Positions 18,601 to 32,177 of a DNA stretch of 64,000 nucleotides are shown in pieces. Each line of letters starts with the position of its first letter. Position 1 is the stretch's first letter. The position numbers and the translations under genes were made by a program. The DNA comes from Holacanthus passer (Eukaryota; Chordata; Actinopteri; Pomacanthidae), in contig JAFREQ010000040.1 in NCBI GenBank assembly GCA_025331565.1, positions 4,699,001-4,763,000 on the forward strand. The letters are read 5' to 3'. Under the pieces are notes generated by a model. The model made no database searches, was not told where the DNA came from, and saw nothing but the letters and a program-made list of their open reading frames with translations.

Positions 18601-20634
18601 AATATACCTTCACTGAAGTATAAAATTCTCTTAATGAATGTCAAGGTAAGGTATGTAAGAAACCTTACAGTGTGTAACACTTAGAATTGCTGTCCATTGT
18701 TTGCTGATAATTGATTCATATGTTATTTGTGGCATCCTCTCATCTTCTTGATAACATGATGTATAGGTAAATGGAAGTGCATATTGTATATCACCACAAT
18801 GGGATCTCTTAAAGCCAACACACTTGCGTTTGCATCTTTAAATGCTGTTGAGAGGAAGCGAGGTTTGATTTACCATCACAAGGGGAGGAGAGGTAGACCG
18901 GCCCGCACCAAGCAGCACAGACATCATACCAGTGTTTCAGGAGTTCAGCCCCAAGACGCACAGCAGCAGTAAAACCAGGAGTCTGGACACCTACTACCTG
19001 CAACAAAAGTCAGGAATCATCAAGACTCAAAGCATTACTGTGACTGAAGCTAAAACGCTTGAGCTTCTATTGATTTACTCTTAAGCTGGATGTATATTTA
19101 CAGATTACTCTGCACTGCAGCTCCAGGTAATGACATACATAATGCTGATTGATTGGATAATTGTTGCTGTGCACACTGAGGTGTAAATACACACCTAAGC
19201 TATAATTAGCATTGGAGTTTATGTAGAGCTGAGATTACCCGGTTCTCCGCTACGGCCCGAGAGCGCTTCCCCAAAGCGACCTCAGTGGCTCGGCGGGTGA
19301 ATTCTGTCAGACCGAGAGAAGGTGGATACTCTGGACGAAGAGTGGGATCGACGCTTAACTGTTGCTTTATTTTTCCAACAAGATGCAGCTCAAAGGTCTT
19401 CCCCTCCTCGCTGTAATACTCTGAGAAAGACAGTTCTTGCAAAATGTTTTTTTCATCCAACCAAACTCTCCATCAAACTGCAAAACATCATTAAGATATC
19501 ACATTAATTTGGAAAAGGAAAAGAAAGGTTTCAATGACAGAAAGCTGTAATCGAGACTCTCGGAAAGCCGACACTGAAATGGAAGGTACAGATCCTCTTC
19601 TAGCAATTAAGAAGTTGTGTGAGTAGCTGGTTTACTGCATCGTACGCCTGGGTCAGGATTTTGAAAATGATTGTACCACTGAGAAGATAATAAGGTGTAA
19701 AGTGATCTTAGGATTAATTGCAGGTATTTCAAAAACACCAAGAGCCCCCGGGTGGCCTTGTTAACATCGCATCATGGTGAGGAGGGTGGACACATGGACA
19801 CTTGATCCCTGTTTTCCACTAATCCCGGAGCCGCTGATCCATAAATTGAGAACTGCTGAACTATGACAGTGTCAGCATTGGTTAATTTTACTGTAATTCT
19901 TCTGGTTCATTGTGAGTTCTTGATTAAAATATTTAGTAATATTTGAGTAACACCTCATAACAAAGTGTCTATGAACCTGCAGATTGAGTTTCTAATTCAA
20001 TTTTAATTAGTTAATGGACAAGAGGTGTCAACTGAGTTCTTTGTTCAACCTCTGATTTAAAGCTGATGGAGTCTCTTGCTCTTGCACCATGAAAGCTGCC
20101 ATCATACATCCTTCATGTTGTATTAGAGGTTGTTTGTAGGCCTGCAGACACATTATTCTGCGAGGGGGCTCAGGTAACATGTTTCACACAACATATTTCT
20201 GACAATAGACAACATGCGAACATCATAATTAACTGAAACTCAAGATGGAAATAGGAGCAGGAAAATCCCTTCCTCCGCTTTAGTTCCAGGTTGTAACGAG
20301 TAGACTCACCTCTCCCTGCCAGGTAAACTTTCCTGGCATCAGTGTCTTTCTTGAAGGCAGACAGCAGCCTCGTGTCCGGATTCACCGCTGCGCTGCGAGT
20401 ACGGGGAAACACAGAGAGATGACCTCCTGGGTCTCCGCTTTGGTTGACCCCTCTTCCATCGAGGCTGCTGCCGGATCGGCTCATCTCGAACCAGATCAGC
20501 CTGCGAGCTGCCAGCCTTTTGTTTAGCCTCTGTTGCCAGGCGACGGCACGTATTTGGATGCTGTCACCCCGGCAACGGTGATGGATGAGTTTGTCACCAG
20601 CTAATTGGTGCCCTGCTGAGTATACTTTGGCCAT
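15661..20634 (-). CDS. got1l1: Aspartate aminotransferase-like protein, eight exons, likely catalytically inactive
   Basis: Coding exons in transcript order are 20634-20310, 19420-19239, 18997-18874, 18214-17997, 17900-17750, 16834-16669, 16451-16309 and 15800-15661 (TGA). All junctions are GT-AG and the frame is continuous: 482 aa from the first ATG, or 432 aa from Met51 (20,484). The second is nearer the length of mammalian GOT1L1 (about 420). Landmarks in order are SVFPRTR and KVYLAGREYYSEEGK, then LRPEYPPSLGL, AVAENRVVGVQTPG and SASAHYPTGADLSQ. Later come AQSFSHCFGLYGEAVG, KLRLLGTPGCWDHLTEQNG and NAGNLDYITESIH. This is the fold-type-I PLP aminotransferase layout. The PLP lysine (AAT K258) is His, the pyridine-binding Asp (FFDSAYQGF) is Leu, and Arg266 and Arg386 are Ala and Cys. 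Classical transamination is therefore improbable. Its neighbour is adrb3, as in human. The family role is poorly known, and a regulatory or binding role is inference. Confidence 0.93.
17366..17646. mobile_element. Retroposon tail and teleost repeat inside the fifth got1l1 intron
   Basis: GATAAGACAAACCTTAATTG followed by ATCCCCAGTGGGGGAAT (about 17,371-17,417) is the inverted ATCTT-tail type. Next, TTCATTTAGCAGATGCTTTT and ATCCAAAGCAACATACATT (17,508-17,555) match a widespread teleost repeat. The stretch to 17,646 (AACCACCAACCGTCTGATTG, then CTGAGCTACAGCC) is another common segment. The intron (16,835-17,749) keeps its splice sites. Confidence 0.55.
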
Positions 20635-20828
20635 CGCACTGAGCCATCATCAAATAGGCTAGCCTGTCCTGAAATGAAAGAATCAGTTTTCAGTTTTGGT
20701 GAAGACGAGACACTGAAGACAAATCAGTTCGCAGAAGATCCTCTGCTGCTCATGAAGGCTTGGTTTGTTGGTTCTGAGCCTCCTTAAATTGATTATGACA
20801 CAGTGACAGAGTCAAGAGGCACCATGTC

Positions 20829-21010
20829 AGAATCACAATCAGAATCAGCCAAGTGTGTTTACACATACGAGGAATTAGACTCCAGTTTTTATTGCTGTCA
20901 GTGAACTAACATGGGAACAGACATACAGCTGAGAACAAGGACAACAAATACTGAGCAAATGAAGGTAAAGAATGGAAGAGAATAAAGAATGGTCTGGACT
21001 GTCATGTACA
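20829..21010. mobile_element. Teleost LINE-type tail upstream of got1l1
   Basis: AGAATCACAATCAGAATCAG followed by CCAAGTGTGTTTACACATAC and GAGGAATTAGACTCCAGTTT is the frequently seen teleost retroposon end. It is diverged and truncated, and its right limit is approximate. It lies 0.2 kb upstream of the first got1l1 ATG. Confidence 0.5.
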
Positions 21011-24000
21011 CAAGTATGTGACAATGTGGTTGAGTAAATTGATGCGCTTATAGCAGAGGTTTTCAAAGTGGGAGGTGGGCGTCCCTGAGGGGGCTCCTGT
21101 TTCCAGAGAGGCTCAATGGATGAAAGTGAAAATATATCACATTGGTTATTAAAAGGAGATCACACAGAATAGAAGACACTGTTCGGAGATACAGTAGGTT
21201 TGAGGAATTTTGTTGTGTTCCCCAATTTCCCAGAGTCAGAAACTAATAAATGCCTTTGGACAGACCTTTTTTATGCATGTGATGTCGTGTGAAGTTATGT
21301 CAAACAGCAAAATGAGGCATCCAGGAATTGAGCAAACCTAAGCAAGTAAACTAAAGGGAGGTGAGGCGTCGCGTTTTTCCAGTCTCACAGTCTCAGGCTC
21401 TGAAAACCTCTGGCCCACACTAATGAAGAAGAGACACCCAGCTGCCCAACAATGTGATGCTCTTTACGTTATTGAAAGTGCTTCTGCATCAGGCATCTGT
21501 GAAATAGCCTGGAGCTTTTCTCCTTGGTAGAAAATTGAATTGGGAAAGTGAATTGAAAACCCAGAATCAGAGTTAACATCTTACAGCTTTTTTACGGGAG
21601 AGAAAATTGGTGAGCCAGGTTGTTTATTTCACTTTATGAAGCTGGTAATCACACATAACTGCACTAGATGGCAGTAGATGGCCAAACCAGGCGGTTAGTC
21701 TCGTCAATTAACTGACCAGGAGTCATTTAAGAAAGAGTAATTGAAGACACACGCTTTTCTTCAGCCCGCTTCACCCACTGTTCTCTGGGTTATTTCTCTG
21801 AAAACCCGTCGACAGCTTGCAGAGAATCGGCTGTTTTTCAGCAGCAGCGTTGTTGTGTGCAACAGTTGAGTTTTTCCAGGCAGAGAATGTGGAGAATCAC
21901 ATCCTCTCCTGAAATGTAATATATGCCTTGGGGGAGCATTGTATTCAGCCGACAGCAGAGAAATGTGTTTCTTTGCCGTCTCTCTGATGCATTTTTATTA
22001 AGCGTCGTGTAGAAAAAGCGGCTTTCATTTCATTCTGAGGGAGAGACAACAAAACATTTACCTCTGACTTTGTCTATTTCCTCGATTGTTGTGGGTCCAT
22101 CAAAATGCATTGTGGCTGCAGTTCAAATATCGGTGGGATGTTTGCACAGTTGTCTATGGGAGTAAGAACATTACAGTCTAACAATAAAAATGGAAACACA
22201 GGCACAACGGTAACAGCAGAAATGACTAGCATGAAGCCACTGATCAAACCAGAGGGGGGTCGGAGGGGCCACCTTGATACAACCAATTGCAATACAGTTG
22301 AATTCTGTTATTTTACTTTGAGAACAGAGGGATATAACATTTTGTGTGATGTGAAGTATAGTTGTTGTAATGAGCTGCTCGGCCTCCCACCTCTGTCGGC
22401 TTAATTGCAGCCTAAAATCTAAGTGAGTGCAACAGGCGTGTGGTTGAGAAAATTCTTTGGACTCTCATATCTGCTGCTATACTGTCTCATAATGAGGCTA
22501 CTATCAGTGCGAGGATGTGAGTATGTGATGACAGAGGTTGGACCCGCTGGTTCGTGCCTCAGTCACATGAAAGAATCCTGGATACTTTATCTAATTAAGG
22601 TGCTGTTGACTCAATTTAGTGTCTTTTAGTGACTTTCTTTTCATCTGAAATGCCCCTTTTTCTCAATGTATCTGTCATGAAGAACACTGAGCCTCGACGC
22701 TGGCTCAGGACAAGCTGTTGGCGCGGGCTCACGACATTTGAAGTCTGGCGATTCGTGTGTGTAATCAAGAGAAGAGAGAGAACAAATGCTGCACACTTCA
22801 AAGTAGAGCCACGATTGAAAATGTTTAATCAGAAGTTTTTCATCAGAGTGCAAACACAGACTTTAAAAATGATTCCAGTGAAGCAACCTGGCCTGTAATT
22901 AGCTGCACCTTCAATAAAAAGAGTTGGATTTACATTTTTAAAACTATTTGACTCAGTGGTTTAAATGTGTGGTTTGATTTGAAATGGGGTTTTTTCTATG
23001 ATCACTTTCACTTTTTGTTTCCTCTTTTCACATCTTATCAAATAGTCCCAGTTAGTGAGTGGCTTCTCTTTTCTTTTCCTTTACAAAAAGAATTGATTTC
23101 TATCTATTCCTGCTTGTGGAAAACTTTGTAACAGGAATCAGCTGATAAGAATGTGGCTCAACTCTCAGACGGGATAATTGTTTCCACTGGTGTTGTTGTG
23201 GCTGTCTGCTGGATGATATTGAATTTTTCACACAGCCGACGCCGGTCGCAGTTTGTTTTCGGATGTCATGTGTTCGGCCTTTGTTTATTTTATAAGTCCC
23301 AAGTCATGGAAATTCCTCTCATACCATGAAATGATATCTGCCAGAGCAGAGGATGATGGGATTTCACTGGGTGGAAGATTATGTAAAAGAAGGAAAATGA
23401 AGTTGTTTAGAATCGTCTCTTCCCAGCATGCCGTTCAGGACCCTTCATGGAGTCCTGAGATAAATCAGACATGATTAAAGGGATGAGAGAGAAAAAAAAT
23501 TATATTTCTCTAATTAAATAATCTGTGTTTACTTTGTTCTGATGTTTCTCAAAATTTCTCTTTTTTCACATGAAATCTGGAAACGTCCAACCTCTTAGGC
23601 ATCTAAAACTGCTTAAAATCAAACAGCCTGAGAAAGAAAAATCTGTCCTTAGTCAAACTGATCACGACTCACGTCCACAATGAGGTCATAATCTAATAGT
23701 AGATAATGTAAGTTTGCTGTAGAGGGTGTTGATGCACATGACTGTGGTGTATGGAGGCAAATAAAGGCCAGAATCACATGTGAATGAATGTGTTTTGAAT
23801 TATACTCTTTGAACAAAAATTTAAATTCAAATAAAACATCTTGAATTTGACATATGGAATTTACTTGACTTGATTTTGAGATCTGAAAGTGACCAAGTGA
23901 ATTGGACACTTCCAAAACATAATAACCAAAATATTTCATTGCTATAAGCTCAGTGATATTTCAACACTATGCATTCAGTGGTTTACATGATTGATGGCCT

Positions 24001-27000
24001 TTCTTTACTTCCATAGAGGCGAGTTTGCACACAGAGCACACGTGAGCAACGTTACACAGTTTTATAATATTTTATTTCTCAACGCAACAGATGATGTCAT
24101 GTAACGCACAACACAGAGACCAGATATAACAAAATAATGGATCATTTAGAGGCGATATTTCCTCCATCAGGTCCATTATTTTTCTATATTTGGGCATTTC
24201 AAAGTGTGATATTGAACTTATAACATGGACTCTTAACAAAGGAAAACAGGTTGGGAGTTTACAGACAACATGTAGCACGAGTGTTTCGCTACCTGCAGTT
24301 TATAATACGTTACCTTGCACACGGATTTATACTGGTGGTGAACTGTTGACAGGGATTATGCTTGACTTGTCCTCATATAAGATTTTCATAGCGAGCCAAT
24401 TACAAACAAATATTTTCCAAGGCCGTGGTATAAAAGGGGATTTAAGCGAGATAACTATTGTTTGGATACAGAGTCCAGAATCCAAACAGAAAGATTAAGA
24501 CTGAAAACAGACACCAGGAGTGAAGATTTGAATGCACAGCCCTTTGGTTTAGCTGATATTACACTGAGGAGTTTGCAGACAGCGAAGACAGCCTTTCCAC
24601 AATCATGACCTTGTATTAAGTTAGAGAACTTTTCACTACAGATTTTGCGCATCATAAATAGATAACTTACCAGATTATACTGTACAAAATGAATTTAATG
24701 GTTTTCAAACCACAGGCCACAAACACTGTGTCCAAAGGTTTACTGGAATGCATTTAAAACTCACAGCATTGTCTTATTCAGAGTCTTTTAGCAAACACTG
24801 GGATCAACTTTGGTGTCATCTATTGTCTGAAGTGCTGAGTAGCTCCTGTCCACAGACGCAGCCTCCATCCAATCAGCTGTTTCTCTACACTCAGTCCAGC
24901 TGTCCTCTTCTTTAGCTCGTCCTCACTGCTCTTTGCTCTCATCCTTTGCGGGAATCACAGTATCGGCTTTAAAACATAGTTTGTTTCAGTAGCTTGACAT
25001 GTTACAGTTCACCCGTCCTTCTCCTGCAACGTGAAGCTGAAAAGAGACAAGACGTATTAGCATGAAATCTGAAATCAACGCACACAAGTAAATATCACTT
25101 GAGTAAAATGTTTGCATGTGTCATTTTGCTCATGTGTGACTCAGATGTGTTTTTCATGACAGTGTAAACAGATCATCTTTTCAGTTCTGGTTTGGGCCAC
25201 TTTTCAATCAATCAGATACAGGTCTGATTTTTTGCTGTCTGACCAGTCAATATCAGAATTCACAGGACTTTCACGTCTCTCACTCGCCTGAACGGAGTCA
25301 GGTCTTGCTGTGAGACTCTTGTGGAGAGGCGCTGACAGATGTAGTCAAAAGCAGCCCCCTGACATCCTGAGCTTTTGGATGAAATCTGTTTCTGTGAAGC
25401 CATTACCAACCAGCTGACTCCACATTCACACACAACCCTGGACAGAAGTCGCAGCCGTTGATCCACAAAAAGCCAAAGAAAAGATATCTTTCTTTTTCCT
25501 CATCCTTTTATCAACTGCTCATGAATTCACTGGCTTCCACTGCAGATCAACTCGAAGCCATAAACGCTGGCTTCAGTGGCCTCTGTGTTTACTTCTGTAC
25601 GACAGCGTGCTGCGTGTGACAATGTACGACATGCACATTTTGCATATGCAGGTCAGTTTGGGACTTTGACCAGTTCACACTGAAATATGATATTGGCCAT
25701 GTTTTAACAACAATGAAACAGTCAAACAAAAAAAAAATCTGACCTGAGCATTAAATCTGAGCACTGAGGTTTGCAGTGTGAACGTAGCTGATATAATCAG
25801 TATGACCTTCTGTTTTATAATTGAAAATATTAAAAGTTAAGATACAGAATTCATCCACAATGACAGGATCCAACACTCATCTGTAAGTATGTCACTCACA
25901 TTTTTTCCTCCTTTTTCTCCATGAAAGTCTTAACACATGGTCGAACTTTTACCCTGATTGGCTTTGTATAGCCAGCTGTCTCATTGTGATCCTGGTTATA
26001 TCTCGGTGTGATGCTCAGATGTGACCTTATGAGCAGATGTGTTTTTTTCTGCGTGTGACTGTTTGACTTGTTGCCCTGTGCTGGTCACACCCTGCACAGT
26101 GTTTCAGTTTCTATCAGATAAAAAGCTCTGAGTCAACAACAACATTTAGCTGTTTTACAGGTTATTTGCAGGCATGTTGTCGTTCAGTATCATCAGTGCA
26201 TCTATTTCCTTTTATTCAGTTTCTCTTGCTAATTAAAGAAAGTCATTGGGAAGTTGCCTTCGTATTTTCAACCTTTGTGAAACTCCTGTGAAACCGTTTT
26301 TTCTCCAACAACACAACATTCTGATGCTATCACCTCCACTGTGCATGTCTCCACAGGAAGACATAAATTACCTGGAACTGTAAGCTTCACAGAAATGTGA
26401 ATGCAACCGGGAAAAAATATGCGTGAAACAATTCACAGTGTGGCCTCATCAGAATTAAAAGCACAGTTTAGTCCAGTTTAGGACCTTTTTGCAGGATGAC
26501 CAGCAAAATTACTGGAGCCTGTTTCATGTCTAATAGATAAGACTGAATTTAAGCTGATGCATTTGGATGATCTGATGGATGGATTATTTTAAATCACAAA
26601 CCACAGACTTTGTTTGCAAATATTTTGTAACTTCAATTCATGTTATAAAAGTTAAGCTCGTCAAAGTGAAGGAAAATCTCTCCATCATCTGTGACGTGAT
26701 GTTAAATATGAGTGAGACAATTAGAAATCATTTAGTTAATGCAATTTTTGAAATGTCTATGTTTGTGTGTGCGTGTGTGTGTGTGTTGTGTGTGTGTGTG
26801 TGGATAAAAAGAAGTTTCTACCATAATCTGATTATACACTCAGCTACCACTTTATTATGGCACTTATTTAATGTCCAGTTTTGGTTGAAAGTGAGAGAAG
26901 TGTTGAATTAACTGTGGTCAGTTTGTGATGATATTGAACTGTATTGTGATATACTGAGAGGTGTTTCTAATATTTTTTGGGTAGAATAAATGTGAGGAAC

Positions 27001-30000
27001 ACTTCTCTCATGCAATTCAACAGCAACAAAAACTCCAGCTTTCAAAATGATGAAAAGTCATTTTGTCATTAAAAAACAAACCGGGAGAAGAAACGCTAGA
27101 AATGAGTTTCCCTATAAACAGCTATATAAAGTAATTTATTCAATTACCAATATGTGACTATTTTACCAAGCTAAAATTACTCTTCACAGTTTTCAATAAA
27201 TAAATAACCTGAATCACATATAATTAAACTAAGAACAGCTGACTTCAACAACCAGTGACAGTTGTTGAATCAGTCCAAAGTCCTGAATTGTTAAATGATC
27301 TTACTTTCAGTTATGCATCAGCAACACAGCAAAAAACAATTTCCAGTTGTGATTCATTACTTTTTTATCAGTGCGAAAAGCTCAACATTTTCGATTTATG
27401 CTCTTCTCATGTGTTTGCTCAACTCCCGGATGCCTCCATTTAAAGGGCGTGATGCAGTGTGATTGCTTCTGATATCAGTCAGGCCTGAAAGGGAGTGTTT
27501 GGAGGTTTCCCGCAGGTCACCACCACCATGTTTTGCTTCATCCTGCTCCTTGTTTCATGCTCTCTTGGGCCCGATCTCACTCTAAGCTAACTAAATGCAC
27601 ATTGTGGAAGCTGCTGTGTGAAGCTGGGTTAGCACGCTGCGGAGAAAAGCTCAGAATTACAGGGTTCACAGCTCAGGGGGGAAAAAAGCATGAGTGCAGG
27701 TCGGCCCCTCCTGAAACACCATCACAGCATCAGGTCGCCCTAATGTGCACCTAATCATATGCTCACTGCAGCACCTTTACTTATTACATCAGCACTCAGG
27801 ACGCCGTCAGATCACGTGGAGCTGGAACCTGCCGCACATCAGAGGCTCGACCCGGTGAAAAGCTTGTCAATGGCAGCACAATGTTTGCCAGAAATTCTAA
27901 TTCCTGTTAAACACACGACTTATCCTTAGAAATAACTGTTTACACATTCCTTAAACTAACTTCCATTTTTACCGCATGCTATATTTTAACACTCGTATTA
28001 CAACGTGTCCATTAATACAGCATCGGGCTCTCTGGGAGGACACAGCATGCATGTGTGGGAAATAACTATAATTACAATTATATCTTCATTATTCAGCAGC
28101 ATAAATATACAGTTTATTCCAGTAACACACAGTCACTTATAAACCTGAGATGCCGGCGTTATAAACACAACGTCCTTTTAGATTTGTCCTCATGAGTTGT
28201 CAGCTAATGTCTGAAATATTTACACCATCATTTGGAGTAATGAGCCGCTTGGAGTGACTTTAGCGAGTCAGTATTTATACTGGAAATGACGTCTCTCTGT
28301 GCTTTGTGAAGGTTATTTAGGTCTTTTTAAGCTCACCGCAGTTTACAAGCTGAGAATAAGAGCACGCTGCATTTCCAAATACATATCCCATTTATTCCTT
28401 TTTTTCATGTCATGAGAAAGCTCCTGCTTGTTGTGACCCATCAGATGTTGCTTTAGAGCTAAATCTGGACGGATCGGCCTCAGTGTTTTCTTGTCCCTGT
28501 GCCACTCATGTCTGCTTTTCACATGACGTCTCATTAACGTTCATCCTCCCACCATACGTAGTCTAATACACAAAATATTTTAGTGCGCATCTGACGATCA
28601 TGCAAGATATCTTTGTTCACTTTTTAGAGGTGTTGACAAGTCACTTCCTCTCGTGTGTCTCTTGATGCTGTAATTGTGATGCAGCAGCACGGCTGTAGCA
28701 CATGTTTCCTCTCTGAGCTCTGTAATAATGATATTGACTCCTGTCCTGTAACTCTGCAGAGATATTAGTCGTGTGCTCATGAGGAAGGCCGTGGCTGTGT
28801 TTCTAAACCAGCCTATCAGACATTCACACTGCAATTTAGTCCGCAACCTAGTTGGCTGCTGCTCTTTGAAATAAAATGTTCCGCTCTCTGTTAGCTTAAT
28901 TTTAGTGTTCTCAATCATGGATAAACTGTGCTAACAAACTCCCTCTGCTCATAACACACAGCGACGCCTTTCAAACACATGAAGATTTGGTCTTAAATGC
29001 CTCCAATAGTCTTATTAGGACTATTGCAGCAGCAGCCAGTCTCACTTCAGAGCGTCGTGACTGACAAGAGCAAAGGAAGAAACGGCAAAGTCAGTCTGTG
29101 AGAAAAGAGACATGTGGGCTGCACAAACGTCCTCCTCACTGACCGAAAACATCTAAATTTATGATCACAAAAGATGAATTAGAAAAGCTGTCATGCAGAG
29201 AAACATGAAACATTGCTCTTGTCATACGACGCGGTGCATACGTGACCGAAGCTGAAGGCGGCTGTGGATGTTGATAAGGGCCGCGCTGATGTGCCTGCAT
29301 GGATTCTCATGAAAACAAACTATTGATAATGGCCGTTGTGTGCGGCGCAGCCTCTCTCCCCTGGTAACCAGTGTCAGTGGTTGCACCTCTTGTTTTATCA
29401 GTCCTGGGATACTCCTGACTTAACTAAACCCGCTGTCGCATGTTGTCTCAGGGTTTAAAGGAAATATGCTGCTCAATCGCTCTTTTGTGTTGCTGAGTGA
29501 ATGGACAGCGGAGAGGGATGACAGAGAGCGTGGTCTCCAGCAGATGCCTGGTGTGGCGTTATTGCCAATAACAAACCACTTCAGCCGTCCAGATTCTACC
29601 TGGAACTGTTTGTCATATTCCTTCATTAAAGCCGTCTTCGGGCCGCGGCCTCGCCAGGAGTCGTTCTCAAACGGCTGGTCTCACTTACGTTTGTAATCCC
29701 GCTCAAATCGCAGGGCGAGTGTGCTGAGCCTTCCCCTTGGGCTGATTTACTACCAACACACCAGGCTCCTTTTAAGGAAGACTTTTATACGCTCCTTAAT
29801 GTCTCCCATTTTACAGCCCCATTGATTATCCCTGTAAAATTCCAGTGAGAGTAAAAGAGAAGAGGGAAATGATATATAATGTGCAGAGTAAACATTTAAA
29901 ATGAAACATCCCCAATAAAACTGGGTCGTTCATGGGAATTCACACGGCAGGGCAAAGGCTGTGGTGAGAGTGAGAGTGGTGCCACTTGTCAAGTGAAACT

Positions 30001-32070
30001 GAGTTATGAGTTGAGTGAATTTAAATTTTATGTCCTCAAATTGAACTACTCATTTTATATTATATTATTCATTACTGAAATGAAATGTACGGATTTGAAT
30101 CTTAATTTTGGAGTTTCAAAGACTTTCAAACTTATTATGTTGATACAAGCTACAATTTTAATTTGTGACAAAATAACAGCACAGTAAAACTTTCAGTGAT
30201 GACACACATGTTGGAGACGTCAACCAAACATGACTGAATATTAGTAATAAAAAATCATAAGTAATTTCATTTTTAACAATGATACTTAGCAAGTAAGATG
30301 TGTTCCTCGCCTTATTTGGCTTTTAAAACTAAATGTTGGAATTGATGCTGCAAAAATATTTCCAGGAATTGAATTTGAAAAAAGTTTGAACAAAATTCAA
30401 AATTACAACAAATATTGCGAGTTATCTAAGTTGCACCAGAGATGTTACTTAATAGATAGAAAACTTTTTAAAAACTTTCTAGAATCTACCAATTATGCAA
30501 TGGCTCATAATTGTGTAACATAAACGTCCCAGTCATCTGTGAGAGGCCGGCTGTCGCCATGTAGTGGTGGATCTGAATAGTAATGAATCAACTACTGAGC
30601 GTCCAGCCCCGGTTAACCCGTGCTAACGAGGCTCTTCTCATTGGCTGGCAGTCTCGTAAACAGCCTCTCCGGTTGTAGGGGAAGTCTTGTGCATAAGTGA
30701 TAAAGATTTATCTGCTGCAGGGGGTGTTGGGCAGGGTCCACTGAGGCCCACTGACGGGCAGAGAGCCACACCAACACTTTGACATGTCCTCAGACCTGCA
30801 TTACAGTCGTCTGTATCATTATGCCAGACGATGAAATTGACAAAAAAAAAAACCTTTAAAAATAAAAATATTATATATGATATTGTTAACTATTATTAAC
30901 TAGTGTGCTAAAAACATACCACCCACCTCCAACACAGTACCAGCTATTTTTACTACATTGACATCACCTGGATTCAAAGATTGATCACAGGTAACATAGA
31001 GCAGTAACAGATACAGGTACAAAGGTTTATGCATCACGCGTAGAAAACCAAATATTAAGTTCCTCTTTTAGTTTTGTAATATTGTCTCACACCAACAGCA
31101 GCCAGTGCTTCAGAAATGATTTATTTTCCTTCACTGTTCTGTTCCAATCTATTTCACTCCTGCACAGCAGAACAGAGCATGTTCAGATATGGATTCCTAC
31201 TTTTAACAAATGCACAGTGAGCAGTGAAACAACATTTTTAAAGAAATATCTACAGTCCATGGAAAGTTTTGGATTCACTTTAAAAGTGTCTTGGATGCTT
31301 AATCTTACTGCACATACTGTGCGTCTATAACAATACCAAGTTGATGTGTAGATATATGGAGCTAAGCCTTTAGCATTGTTTCAAGCAAATGATGGATTAT
31401 AAATTGCTAAAAAGTAAAAATATCCCACAAACTTTGTGTCTCCCTAATAAATTAAAATGGATTTTTTATTTCAGTTTGCATAAATCAGACACAACAATCA
31501 ATTCATTTTCCATTATTTTTTTTCCTTTTGATTATTTTGTTGACAACTATCATTTGTCAGACTGAAACAATCACCACGTTTGTATGTTTTTACCAGTTGT
31601 CTAATACTGTTGCTGATCTGGATGTTAAAAAGTCATGTAAATTGTTTCTCTCTGTGACATCGATTCTTCACTGTAAAAGTCTTCACGCTTCTGAGTGCGA
31701 ATGATCTGCTCACATGACACGTGGTAGACCGCCGATGTGACGCCATCGACTTAATGGGGAAAAAACAAATCAAAGGGAAAAGGAGAATAATAAATCTAAG
31801 ATTTCACACCAGTGGCCACGGTCACAGACTCCCTGAACTGTCCTCTCAGTTTCATTCAGATTTGATTCAAAGTCTGAGTTACTCTCAAGTATGATACACT
31901 GAGATTTTATATTGCAGTATTGATTGTAATTTATTTATTATGTTTTAATTTAAGAAAATCAGAAAAGTTAAAACACTGACTATAATGCACATTCATGCTG
32001 AACTATTGACTATTGTTGAACTCTTGTTGTGTTCAGGGTTAGGGCCCATTAGCTGTCAAAATTAGACGCT
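21011..32070. other. Intergenic stretch between got1l1 and adrb3, no gene supported
   Basis: About 11 kb of A/T-rich unique-looking sequence. Open frames are at most 110 codons and without domains. A (GT)n microsatellite lies at 26,763-26,803. I see no tRNA, no further splice-linked exon series and no strong repeat. Regulatory elements may be present but cannot be told by eye. Confidence 0.55.
26763..26803. repeat. (GT)n microsatellite
   Basis: About 40 bp of GT repeats with one GC and one TT interruption. Confidence 0.85.
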
Positions 32071-32171
32071 TCATTGTCTTTCAGTGTTTGTGCATGAGAA
32101 GGAGGAAGTATTCAAGTGTTTGTAGGAAGTGGACAAAAGTGTGTGTGAGTAAAACAAGATAAGACAGAGGA

Positions 32172-32177
32172 ACTTAC
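32172..32177 (-). promoter_or_regulatory. adrb3: Consensus 5' splice donor overlapping the adrb3 stop codon
   Basis: On the gene strand the end reads ACCCAATAGTAAGTTCC. The G of the TAG stop (32,177) is also the first base of GTAAGT. Splicing here would remove the stop and extend or change the C-terminus. Mammalian ADRB3 has an intron near its C-terminus, so use of this donor is plausible. No partner acceptor has been identified. Confidence 0.4.
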
